Origin: a virus
Direction: 5' to 3' (one strand)
DNA: 37,261 nucleotides
IMG/VR virus record: IMGVR_UViG_3300032323_000746
Span: 1-37,261 of that record
In this document: positions 6,537-14,034 of the stretch, one piece after another
Numbering within the stretch: position 1 is the first letter of the stretch
Layout: each line of letters opens with the position of its first letter
Notes under the pieces: generated by a model
Seen by the model: the letters and a program-made list of their open reading frames with translations, nothing else
Told to the model about the DNA's origin: nothing
Database searches by the model: none
Program-made: the position numbers and the translations under genes

Positions 6537-6558
6537 GGATTATTTTAGGGACTACAGT
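6530..6558 (+). promoter_or_regulatory. Rightward early promoter for the replication module
   Basis: Consensus TTGACA at 6530-6535, a 17-nt spacer and TACAGT at 6553-6558, about 33 nt before the first rightward gene. It overlaps the leftward promoter almost completely at the -35 hexamers (TTGACAA reads as TTGTCAA on the other strand). Confidence 0.65.
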
Positions 6559-6591
6559 CGAGGCTCAATCACTACACGGGAGTACAGTTCA

Positions 6592-6774
6592 ATGAAAGCG
6601 TTTCCAAATTTAGATTTTCATACACTCAATCAAGGCATGGATTTGCGCGATTACTTTGCGGCAGCCGCGTTGCAAGGCATGCTGGCTGAAGATGGCGGCG
6701 GTGCGGCCAGCAATAAAGACTTAGCCGAGTTTGCGTATGAGATTGCAGACGCCATGATGGAGGCGCGCAAATGA
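6592..6774 (+). CDS. Small conserved phage protein of unknown function
   Basis: A 60-residue acidic protein with the recognisable segment MDLRDYFAAAALQGMLAE, common in small ORFs of proteobacterial phages and prophages, and a C-terminal AYEIADAMMEARK. GGGAG lies 9 nt before the ATG inside the string GGGAGTACAGTT, close to that before the 7903 gene. It is first in the rightward replication operon and overlaps the next gene by 4 nt. Role unknown. Confidence 0.7.
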   Translation: MKAFPNLDFHTLNQGMDLRDYFAAAALQGMLAEDGGGAASNKDLAEFAYEIADAMMEARK

Positions 6775-7889
6775 GCCACTCTACTATCGTCGGCGGTAGC
6801 ACCGCCAAGCGCGTCATCAACTGCCCAGCGTCGGTTAAGCTTGTGCAACAGATGCCGCCCCAATCTGAGTCCGAACACGCAGCACGCGGCACTCTCCTGC
6901 ACAACGTCATTGCCGAACTATTGGAGTTCGACAAGAAGCCTGCGCAGTGCTTGGGCGCTACGTACAAAGATCAGACACTCACACCGGAGCTACTTGATGA
7001 GAAGATTATTCCCGCTCTCGCGGCACTCGACGAGATCGACCCAGAAAAACAGATGGAGTACATGGTTGAAACCAGAGTTGGTTTTGGCGACTTTTTGCCT
7101 GGTGTCTTTGGTAGCACTGACTTACTTGGGCGTAAAGATAAACGCGCCATCGTTCTTGATTGGAAATTTGGCGATGGCGTACTTGTGGATGCTGAAGACA
7201 ATCCTCAACTCTTATTTTATGCAGCTGCGGCCATGAGAACACCCGCATGTCAGTGGGTGTTCGAAGGTGCTGAAGAGATCGAGTGCATCATCGTGCAACC
7301 ACCGGCTATGCGACGCTGGGTCACCACACCGGAGCGTGTGAAGCAGTTTGAACAAGAGCTGCTGTACGCTGTGCGTCTGTCCTCATGGCCAGAGGCGCCG
7401 TTTGCAACAGGCGACCACTGCCGTTGGTGTACTGCGAAACCTATCTGCCCACGCATGACTGGCGCAGCTGACCGTGCATTGAAAGTGCAGCTAGCTAACC
7501 TGCCGGCAGAACAGATCGCAACACAGCTGCGTCAGGCCGACATGCTGGAGGACTACATCAAAGAGCTGCGTGCGCTTGCGTTCCAGATGCTTGAGAACGA
7601 GCGCGCTGTGCCAGGCTACAAACTGGTCGCCAAGCGTGGCACACGTCAGTGGGTAAACGAAGATGCTGTTGATCTATGGGTGTACAATGAAACGATACCC
7701 GACGCGTATGATGCGAAATTAAAATCGCCTGCGCAGATGGAAAAAGTGCTCAAGAAATTGGGCAAAGAATTGCCGTCGGAGTTAGTTGTATCGATTTCGT
7801 CGGGCAGTACGTTGGCACCGGACTCTGATCCGAGGCCAGCGGTGTTACAAATCGGGAAGCAGTTAACTGCCGCCCTCTCTAAACTTTAA
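6771..7889 (+). CDS. DUF2800 family Cas4-like nuclease
   Basis: A 372-residue protein with PD-(D/E)XK nuclease features: His44 (GTLLHNVIAE), Asp117 (STDLLG), Asp130-x-Lys132 (VLDWKFGDG) and a downstream QLLFYAAA helix. Four Cys (Cys18 near the N-terminus, then Cys217, Cys220 and Cys226 in HCRWCTAKPICP) match the iron-sulphur arrangement of Cas4/AddB-type nucleases. DUF2800 members lie in phage replication modules beside an annealing protein and a family A polymerase, as here. Likely role: end resection for recombination-linked replication. Iron-sulphur binding is inferred from the Cys layout. Confidence 0.85.
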   Translation: MSHSTIVGGSTAKRVINCPASVKLVQQMPPQSESEHAARGTLLHNVIAELLEFDKKPAQCLGATYKDQTLTPELLDEKIIPALAALDEIDPEKQMEYMVETRVGFGDFLPGVFGSTDLLGRKDKRAIVLDWKFGDGVLVDAEDNPQLLFYAAAAMRTPACQWVFEGAEEIECIIVQPPAMRRWVTTPERVKQFEQELLYAVRLSSWPEAPFATGDHCRWCTAKPICPRMTGAADRALKVQLANLPAEQIATQLRQADMLEDYIKELRALAFQMLENERAVPGYKLVAKRGTRQWVNEDAVDLWVYNETIPDAYDAKLKSPAQMEKVLKKLGKELPSELVVSISSGSTLAPDSDPRPAVLQIGKQLTAALSKL

Positions 7890-7902
7890 TAGGAGTACAG
7901 TA

Positions 7903-8544
7903 ATGTCCAATATGGTCACGTTCAAAGGTGCAAACCTTCCAGCAGTATCTACCCTCTCCACCGCACTGCGCGCGCTTGAAACCGCCGCAGGCCCAGCAGG
8001 TTCTGTCATCATTAAGATGGACAAGACCGGTCACTGGGTGTTTGGTGCTGACCAGACCGACGTCGAAGAAGACTCGACTTGGGCGGTCAACCCGTTCTCG
8101 TTCATCCACGGCTTTATCGCTTGGGGTGATGGTGAGGTGTTGGGCGAGAAGATGGTGTCGGTGTCCGAGCCGCTGCCTGAGATGGAAGCAGCACCACCTA
8201 ACGCCAAGCGTGGTTGGGAGTCGCAGATCGGCATGTCCTTAAAGTGCGTCTCTGGCGAAGATAAGGGCATGGAGGCGCGCTACACGGTGACGTCTGTCGG
8301 CGGTAAGAAGGCCGTGCAGGCGTTGGCTGTTGCGATCGCCGAGCAGGTTGAGAAGGACCAGAGCAAGCCCGTGCCTGTCGTGCGTCTCAAAAAAGACCAC
8401 TACACGCACAAGTCGTATGGTCGCATTTACACGCCGGTCTTTGAGGTCGTCGAGTTTGTGTCGATGGATGGCAAAGCAGATGAAGCCCCAGCTGAAGAAG
8501 CACCCGCAGCCGAAGCCGCACCTGCCCGCCGCCGTCGCGGCTAA
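7903..8544 (+). CDS. Probable ssDNA-binding/annealing protein
   Basis: A 213-residue protein between the DUF2800 nuclease and the DNA polymerase, the place held by the DUF2815 ssDNA-binding protein in related modules. The body looks beta-rich (SVIIKMDKTGHWVFGADQTD, YGRIYTPVFEVVEFVSM). The tail is an Ala/Glu/Pro linker ending in ARRRRG rather than the acidic tail of many single-strand binders. GGAGTACAGT lies before the ATG. No decisive motif is visible, so the function rests on position and fold impression. The basic end is unusual for an SSB. Confidence 0.55.
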   Translation: MSNMVTFKGANLPAVSTLSTALRALETAAGPAGSVIIKMDKTGHWVFGADQTDVEEDSTWAVNPFSFIHGFIAWGDGEVLGEKMVSVSEPLPEMEAAPPNAKRGWESQIGMSLKCVSGEDKGMEARYTVTSVGGKKAVQALAVAIAEQVEKDQSKPVPVVRLKKDHYTHKSYGRIYTPVFEVVEFVSMDGKADEAPAEEAPAAEAAPARRRRG

Positions 8545-8700
8545 GTAGCATGGGGGAAAGCGGATGCTGACCAGTTAGCTGAAATGCAAAGGCAGTGCAG
8601 CGAGTACCCCACCTTTTCTATGGCTCCTGTCATTTAATCATCAGGTTTTCCTTGGTCGGTTCGGCCTGATGCTGGCGGATGACGGGAGCCACCCCTACCT
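8545..8700 (+). promoter_or_regulatory. Structured leader before the DNA polymerase gene
   Basis: These 156 nt carry no gene but can fold into a nested stem-loop. The outer stem is GGCTCCTGTCAT (8622-8633) with ATGACGGGAGCC (8679-8690), 12 pairs including one G-U. The inner stem is CATCAGG (8639-8645) with CCTGATG (8665-8671) around a 19-nt loop. The only GGGAG near the polymerase ATG lies in the 3' arm, so the fold could limit its translation. A second small pairing (GCAT/ATGC at about 8549-8568) lies upstream. Confidence 0.5.
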
Positions 8701-10671
8701 ATGACCGTATTGTTTGCAGATTTCGAGACCCGCAGTCGCTGCGACCTTCCGTCGCGCGGTGGGTACAACTATAGCTTAGACGCAAGCACATCCATTCTGT
8801 GCTTTTCCTACGCATTTGGAGACGACGATGTACAAACGTGGACGCCAGATCAACCATTCCCTGAATCCGTATCAGAACACATTCGCGCTGGTAAACAACT
8901 GCGGTTTCATAACGCCGGTTTTGATCGTCAGATCTTTTGGAATGTCTTATGCCAAGATTTTGGCGTACCAAAGCCTGCGCTTGAACAATTCTATTGCACC
9001 GCTGCACAAGCGCGTGCTAACTGCTTACCTGGCAGCCTTGAAGACGTCGGACGAGCGATTAGCAGCCAAATGCGAAAAGACCATCGTGGAAGCCAGCTTA
9101 TCCGACTTCTTTCCGTCCCTCGCGCAGATGGATCGTTTAACAATTCGCCAGAGCTAATGGCCGAGATGATTCGTTATTGCGAGCAGGACGTCAGAGCCAT
9201 GCGCGCGATCTCCAAGGCCATGCGGCCACTGTCCGACGAGGAGCTTGCCGACTACCACACCAACGAGCGCATCAACGACCGGGGCGTGCTGCTTGACCTG
9301 CCATTAGCCCACGCTGCCATCCGCTACGCGTCGGTCGAGCTGGAAGAGATCGAAACACTGGTGCAGGAGCTGACTGAAGGTGCCATCAAGTCGGTACGCA
9401 GCCCCAAGATGCGTCAATGGGTGATCGACCGTGTCGGCCCGCAGGCTTTAAAGATGATGGAGACGTACAAGGACGGCGACTTGAAGTATTCTATCGACAA
9501 GTCTGTTCGCGCTAATTTACTGGCTTTTGCCGAGGAAAACCCCGATGAGATTCCGACCACTGTTGCGGACGTCATTCAATGCGCAGATGACCTCTGGGCG
9601 TCGTCAGTTGCGAAGTTCAGCCGCCTTGCGAGTCTGGCAGATGAAGACGATCACCGAGTACGAGGTGCTTTTGTCTTCGCTGGAGGCTCTGCCACAGGAC
9701 GTGCTTCAAGCTATGGCGCGCAGGTACACAACTTCACGCGCAAGTGCGCAGCAGAGCCAGATGACGTTAGGCACGCTATGGTCAGAGGCCACAGCATCGT
9801 CCCAAGATTTGGAAAACGCGTTACGGATGTTCTCAAAGGAATGCTCCGGCCCGCACTGATACCCGCACCCGGCAAGCAGTTCGTTGTCGCCGACTGGTCA
9901 GCAGTCGAGGCACGGGTCACCGCCTGGGCGTCAGCTGACCCACAGGCCGACGATGTGCTGCAAGTCTTCCGCGAAGGCCGCGACATCTACAAACGTGAGG
10001 CCGCCGGCATCTACCGCGTGGCCGAGGATGCCGTTGACAAAGACCAGCGCCAGATCGGCAAAGTAGCTATCCTGTCGTTAGGATTTGGCGGCTCAATCGG
10101 CGCCTTCTCAGCGATGGGTCGCAATTATGGCGTCTTCATGCCTGAGTCCGATTCCCGCCGGATTGTAGACGCTTGGCGGCGCTCAAACGCGTGGGCAGTA
10201 CGTTACTGGGGCAAGCTTGAGGACGCCTACACACGGGCGCTACGCAATCCCAATCGGGAGTTTTCCGCTGGGCGTGTTGTGTATCTCTACGACGGTCAGC
10301 ACCTCTGGTACGCGCTGCCGTCGGGTCGCGTCTTGTGCTATCCATTTGCTAAGTTTGAGGGTGACGAGATCACTTACGTCAAGGCAGCGTGGAAGCCGGC
10401 AGCGGATGCGAAGGAATGGCCACGCGCCCGCTTGTGGCGCGGTCTGGCTTGTGAGAACATAACGCAAGCGATCGCCAATGATCTGCTACGGCATGCTTTA
10501 CGCCAGCTTCCTGACGTAGTGCTGCACGTACATGACGAGATCGTAATGGAGACCGCCGACCCTGATGCACCCAATACCCTAGAGCAAGTGATGTGTACGC
10601 CGCCTGACTGGGCGGCTGGACTGCCTTTGTCCGCAGAAGTTGAAGTGATGGACAGATACGGTAAAGGCTAA
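8701..10671 (+). CDS. Family A DNA polymerase with 3'-5' exonuclease
   Basis: A 656-residue replicative polymerase. The exonuclease Exo I motif DFETRS is at residues 7-12 with metal ligands Asp7 and Glu9. Polymerase motif A DWSAVEAR starts at about 398, motif B lies in the segment DQRQIGKVAILSLGFGGS, and motif C HVHDE is at 609-613. All key residues are present and no 5' nuclease domain is seen, as in T7-type and DUF2800-module polymerases. The start follows the structured leader and lacks a good ribosome site at normal spacing. It copies phage DNA together with the primase-helicase at 10718. Confidence 0.95.
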   Translation: MTVLFADFETRSRCDLPSRGGYNYSLDASTSILCFSYAFGDDDVQTWTPDQPFPESVSEHIRAGKQLRFHNAGFDRQIFWNVLCQDFGVPKPALEQFYCTAAQARANCLPGSLEDVGRAISSQMRKDHRGSQLIRLLSVPRADGSFNNSPELMAEMIRYCEQDVRAMRAISKAMRPLSDEELADYHTNERINDRGVLLDLPLAHAAIRYASVELEEIETLVQELTEGAIKSVRSPKMRQWVIDRVGPQALKMMETYKDGDLKYSIDKSVRANLLAFAEENPDEIPTTVADVIQCADDLWASSVAKFSRLASLADEDDHRVRGAFVFAGGSATGRASSYGAQVHNFTRKCAAEPDDVRHAMVRGHSIVPRFGKRVTDVLKGMLRPALIPAPGKQFVVADWSAVEARVTAWASADPQADDVLQVFREGRDIYKREAAGIYRVAEDAVDKDQRQIGKVAILSLGFGGSIGAFSAMGRNYGVFMPESDSRRIVDAWRRSNAWAVRYWGKLEDAYTRALRNPNREFSAGRVVYLYDGQHLWYALPSGRVLCYPFAKFEGDEITYVKAAWKPAADAKEWPRARLWRGLACENITQAIANDLLRHALRQLPDVVLHVHDEIVMETADPDAPNTLEQVMCTPPDWAAGLPLSAEVEVMDRYGKG

Positions 10672-10675
10672 TAAA

Positions 10676-10699
10676 AAAGCCGCCTGGCAGGGCGGCTTT
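10676..10699. terminator. Stem-loop between polymerase and primase-helicase
   Basis: A 9-bp perfect stem, AAAGCCGCC (10676-10684) with GGCGGCTTT (10691-10699), around a 6-nt loop. The U-tract is weak rightward (three T) but six T follow on the minus strand, so it terminates better leftward. Rightward it may only attenuate or stabilise the mRNA. Confidence 0.6.
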
Positions 10700-10717
10700 C
10701 CAACTACAAGGACTGCA

Positions 10718-13030
10718 ATGGATTTCCTAGAATTTTATACTAATTTGGCACCACAGGGTGAGACTGCTTTAGTTGTCCGCCAGAAACCTAAACTCAAAAG
10801 CGGACAGATTCAGCTGCACCCCGACGGCGCGGTGATCTGCACATGGCCGGCGTACCTGCCCGACTATCCAACCAAGCCCGATTGGGCGATCTACGGCAAC
10901 ACGGCAAGCTTTATCGTTGACCGCTTCAAGGACGGCCATGTGTCTGCGTCAGCGGCCAATGCCGACTACGTGCTGGTGATGGTGCTGGACGACGTGGGCG
11001 ATCCTGAGAAGGCGCCCAACACCCCGCCCCTGCCGCCGACGTGGATCATCGAGACGTCTGCCGGGTCGTTCCAGTGGGGTTACGCATTCTCAGAGCAGCC
11101 CACCACCGGCGAGTACGCTGCGGCCATCCGAGCGATTGCGGACGCGGGTTATACCGATCCCGGCGCCTGCAACGCGGTGCGCAACTTCCGCCTGCCAGGC
11201 TCAATTAACATCAAGCCGGGGCGGGATAACTTCGCCGCCCGTCTGGTCGAGTTCCACCCCGACCGCGAATACAGTCTGCCCGAAGTGTGCGCAGCTCTGA
11301 ATGTCACGCCAGCGCCCGCCGAGTCGCTAGGCGTGCGTCCTATCCGTTTGTCGGATGATGGCGCGGATGACGTCATGGCGTGGCTCTCGCATCAGGGCGT
11401 GCTGTTGTCGACACCGAACCCTGCCGGCTGGGCTGGCGTCATCTGCCCCAATAAAGACGAGCATACTGACGGCAACCCAGAGGGGCGCTACAGCCCGTCA
11501 ACGCGCTCATACCGCTGCCTGCACAGCCATTGCGTCGATTTTGACTCGCATGCGTTTTTGGACTGGGTGTCGGCTAATGGCGGCCCCAAACACGCGCCTG
11601 GCTTGCGTGAGGAACTACTGGCTCACGCGATGGACGCGGCGCTATCCAAACTGACACCGACTGAAGCGTTCCCGGACAAAGGCGCGGAAGTCATTGCAGA
11701 GGTTGAGAAAAAACAACTGGATAGGGTCGAGAAGGAGAGCTGGTATGAGCGCTTTGCATACATTCAGAACGAAGATGCGTACTTTGACATGCTGGATCGA
11801 CGCGAGATTAGTCGCGGTACTTTTAATGCACTCTTTCGACACATTTCCTGCTATTCAATCCACAAGAGCAAAACGCCGCGCCGAGTTGAGGCGTCTATAT
11901 GCTATGACGAGAACCGACAGGCCAAGGGCGCGTTGACGATTGCAGGCATCACGTACGCCGCTGGCGAGACGGTGCTTGTGTCGCGTGAGGGGCAAGTGTA
12001 CGGCAATCGATGGGTCGACCACCGTCCGCCAGTCAAGTCAGGTGACGCGCAGGTATGGCTCGACCACGTTGAGCGCATGTTGCCCGACCCGGTTGAGCGC
12101 AATCACGTTCTTGATGTTATGGCGTACAAGCTTCAGAACCCAAACCGCAAGATCAATCACGCGGTGCTGCATATCGGTCACCCTGGTAGCGGTAAAGATA
12201 CGATGTGGCAGCCGTTCTTGTGGGGCATCGGCGGCGAGGCGCTCTCAAACGTGTCGATCGTGCGTAACGAAGAGATTCAGTCGCAATGGGGTTACGCGTA
12301 TGAATCCGAGGTCATGGTGTTTGAAGAGTTGCGTCAGAGCGAGGCGAAGGATCGCAGGGCGCTTGAGAACCATTTAAAGCCCATCATCGCCGCGCCGCCG
12401 GATTTTTTGCAGGTTAACCGCAAGGGCATGCACCCGTACCAGGCACTTAATAGAATCTTCGTTCTTGCGTTTTCCAATGAGCGCGTGCCGATCTCGCTGG
12501 CCGGGGACGACCGCCGCTGGTTTGTGACGTACTCCGAGGCGCCACGCATGACCGAGGCAGAAGCTTGCGCGATCTGGGACTGGTATAAGGCCGGCGGCCT
12601 GGCTGTGGCTGCCGGCTGGCTTTATGCGCGTGACGTATCGCGGTTCAATCCAGGTGCTACTCCACCATTGACCGAGGCCAAGATCATCATGATCGAGCAG
12701 GGCAGATCGACCGCCGAGTCGTATCTGGTCGAGATGATTGAGCGCCGGCTGGGCGAGTTCTCTGGCGGCGTGGTAGCCGCACCGTTCTACAGCCTGTGCG
12801 ACCGGCTGCAAGGTGGTGCGCCGATGAATACCCGCGTGGTACAGCAGGCACTACTGCACGCGCTGAAAGAAGCCGGCTGGATCGATATGGGACGGCTAGC
12901 GTCACGCGAACACAGCACTAAGAAACATATATTCTGTGCGCCAGAGCTAGCCGACACGGCGAGCAAGTCAGAACTGCGCCGCATGGTGGAGGAAACACCG
13001 CCGCCGTCAGCGGTGCGACTGGTGAAATAG
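10718..13030 (+). CDS. Primase-helicase (RepB-primase-like plus DUF5906/VapE-type helicase)
   Basis: A 770-residue two-part protein. The N-terminal part has archaeo-eukaryotic primase-like motifs, YVLVMVLDDVGDP (acidic pair at about 91-92) and RNFRLPGSINIKPG (about 154-167). A CHC-like zinc ribbon follows (VICPNKDEH at about 243, YRCLHSHC at about 266-273). The C-terminal part is a superfamily 3/AAA+-like helicase with Walker A GHPGSGKDT at about 487-495, an acidic EVMVFEEL and a sensor-like AFSNERVPISLAGDDRRW. It would prime and unwind DNA for the upstream polymerase. AAGGA precedes the ATG. Family names are from memory of the motifs. Confidence 0.85.
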   Translation: MDFLEFYTNLAPQGETALVVRQKPKLKSGQIQLHPDGAVICTWPAYLPDYPTKPDWAIYGNTASFIVDRFKDGHVSASAANADYVLVMVLDDVGDPEKAPNTPPLPPTWIIETSAGSFQWGYAFSEQPTTGEYAAAIRAIADAGYTDPGACNAVRNFRLPGSINIKPGRDNFAARLVEFHPDREYSLPEVCAALNVTPAPAESLGVRPIRLSDDGADDVMAWLSHQGVLLSTPNPAGWAGVICPNKDEHTDGNPEGRYSPSTRSYRCLHSHCVDFDSHAFLDWVSANGGPKHAPGLREELLAHAMDAALSKLTPTEAFPDKGAEVIAEVEKKQLDRVEKESWYERFAYIQNEDAYFDMLDRREISRGTFNALFRHISCYSIHKSKTPRRVEASICYDENRQAKGALTIAGITYAAGETVLVSREGQVYGNRWVDHRPPVKSGDAQVWLDHVERMLPDPVERNHVLDVMAYKLQNPNRKINHAVLHIGHPGSGKDTMWQPFLWGIGGEALSNVSIVRNEEIQSQWGYAYESEVMVFEELRQSEAKDRRALENHLKPIIAAPPDFLQVNRKGMHPYQALNRIFVLAFSNERVPISLAGDDRRWFVTYSEAPRMTEAEACAIWDWYKAGGLAVAAGWLYARDVSRFNPGATPPLTEAKIIMIEQGRSTAESYLVEMIERRLGEFSGGVVAAPFYSLCDRLQGGAPMNTRVVQQALLHALKEAGWIDMGRLASREHSTKKHIFCAPELADTASKSELRRMVEETPPPSAVRLVK

Positions 13031-13034
13031 GCGT

Positions 13035-13061
13035 AAAAAAAGCCCGGCACAAAGGCCGGGC
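13035..13061 (-). terminator. Intrinsic terminator of the leftward small-gene operon
   Basis: On the minus strand, GCCCGGC, a 6-nt loop and GCCGGGC are followed by seven T. The 7-bp GC stem plus U-tract is a textbook rho-independent terminator. It lies between the convergent primase-helicase gene and the leftward operon. Confidence 0.85.
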
Positions 13062-13091
13062 GAACCGAAGGACGGCTGGAGAGAAGCCGCG

Positions 13092-13151
13092 TCACAACCC
13101 TAGCACGATCGCGAGCATGGCCGCAAGTATCAATCCGATGAGAGCGAACAT
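13092..13151 (-). CDS. 19-residue one-helix micropeptide
   Basis: ATG at 13151 reads MFALIGLILAAMLAIVLGL then TGA: almost entirely hydrophobic and long enough for one membrane helix. GAGGAG lies 8 nt upstream. The ORF overlaps the end of the preceding gene by 22 nt and is the last before the operon terminator. It lies in the 84-residue frame 13092-13346, whose upstream part is a shadow. Ribosome site, coupling and hydrophobic content support it, but expression is unproven. Confidence 0.5.
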   Translation of the reverse strand: MFALIGLILAAMLAIVLGL

Positions 13152-13378
13152 GCGGCATTCTCCTCGATATCTTTGACAATGTGGCCCTTGAGCAGGTCGA
13201 CCACGTCGACACCGCCGGCAAACGCGTGGATTAGCCAAGCATTGCCGGCAAACCCGACTGACCGGTCTGCGGGTTCCCAGTCGACAAAGCAGAGCAATTC
13301 GGTATCGCCGTGCGTGTACGTGTACGGCCACAGATGCTGCGGCCATTGCAGGCCGCTGGTATCAGTTTGCGTTTTCAT
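13130..13378 (-). CDS. Small protein of unknown function
   Basis: An 82-residue ORF starting MKTQTDTSGLQWPQHLWPY, with GAGGTG just before the ATG at 13378. It is rich in aromatic residues and His (TYTHGDTELLCFVDWEPA) and has no membrane segment. It overlaps the upstream gene by 17 nt. No family recognised. Other frames covering the same bases were judged shadows because they lack a ribosome site and have biased composition. Confidence 0.6.
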   Translation of the reverse strand: MKTQTDTSGLQWPQHLWPYTYTHGDTELLCFVDWEPADRSVGFAGNAWLIHAFAGGVDVVDLLKGHIVKDIEENAACSLSSD

Positions 13379-13646
13379 CAATCACCTCGAATAGTGGCAT
13401 TGTCGGGTCATACTGTGCGGCGCTTTCGGTACTGGCGCCGGTATAGTTCACCGATTGCAGAAAATTCAGCGCATCAAACCGGCGGATGTAATCGGCCGTC
13501 GATACTGTCGGAGTCCATGTCGGAAACTTGCGGATGTCTTTCGGCTTTTTCGGTTTCCAGGCTTTGCGCGCCGCTTTGGCCAGCTCGACCGGGTCGCGGT
13601 CGAATTTCACTTTGTACGTAGTGCCGTCAATATTTATTGTTTGCAT
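13362..13646 (-). CDS. Small basic protein of unknown function
   Basis: A 94-residue ORF (begins MQTINIDGTTYKVKFDRDP) with a Lys/Pro-rich stretch KAWKPKKPKDIRKFPTW and a C-terminal acidic end. AGAGGG lies 7 nt before the ATG, within the end of the preceding gene. The basic middle could bind nucleic acid; no motif proves it. It is part of the leftward operon driven from 15453. Confidence 0.6.
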   Translation of the reverse strand: MQTINIDGTTYKVKFDRDPVELAKAARKAWKPKKPKDIRKFPTWTPTVSTADYIRRFDALNFLQSVNYTGASTESAAQYDPTMPLFEVIDENAN

Positions 13647-13648
13647 AA

Positions 13649-13882
13649 TTAAACCCTCTCAAATTGTTTGCGATCCTCGCGGATCAAGTTTGACGTCAAT
13701 ACTTTGGCCGATAAGCCCGGCCGATCCCATTCAATGGTCGCAATGTCCAGGCCATTAGATACCGGCGAGAGACTGATAATCCGGCCTTTTGCGTGCGGTA
13801 TATCGCCGGTCAATTGACCGGTTGATCTAAGCCATTGGCGCGCATACTGCACGCGATCGCCGGTTTTAAATAATGTCACCAT
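13649..13882 (-). CDS. Small beta-rich (SH3/KOW-like) protein
   Basis: A 77-residue ORF with alternating hydrophobic strands (VTLFKTGDRVQYARQW, KGRIISLSPVSNGLDIATIE, KVLTSNLIRE), giving the look of a small SH3-like barrel common among short phage proteins. GGGAGGG lies 4 nt before the ATG. It overlaps the upstream 52-residue gene by 7 nt. Function unknown; the fold is an impression from pattern only. Confidence 0.6.
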   Translation of the reverse strand: MVTLFKTGDRVQYARQWLRSTGQLTGDIPHAKGRIISLSPVSNGLDIATIEWDRPGLSAKVLTSNLIREDRKQFERV

Positions 13883-14034
13883 AAAGCCCTCCCATGGGTC
13901 TCAATTGTCGGAATTAGGCGCGTCGGTACGGGCACGCGCCGGGTGATATACCGGCCAGTGGCCGGCGGGAAATCTTGCCACTGGATGACGGCGCCAAAGT
14001 CATCCAGCCGGCCATATTGCAGGCGATAGCGCAT
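13876..14034 (-). CDS. 52-residue protein of unknown function
   Basis: ATG at 14034 shares one base with the stop of the gp88-like gene (TGATG), indicating coupled translation. The product begins MRYRLQYGRLDDFGAVIQWQ and has a Pro/Arg-rich C-terminal half (RRVPVPTRLIPTIE). It fills what would otherwise be a 150-bp gap in the operon. No family recognised and no membrane segment. Confidence 0.55.
   Translation of the reverse strand: MRYRLQYGRLDDFGAVIQWQDFPPATGRYITRRVPVPTRLIPTIETHGRALW

Noticed and set aside
8545-8620. tRNA gene or known riboswitch in the polymerase leader
   Set aside because: No cloverleaf with acceptor stem and T-loop, and no aptamer consensus that I recognise; only the nested hairpin downstream is convincing.
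8816-9157. Plus-strand ORF (113 aa) within the DNA polymerase, second frame
   Set aside because: The polymerase frame continues intact through it with recognised exonuclease sequence; no ribosome site for the alternative.
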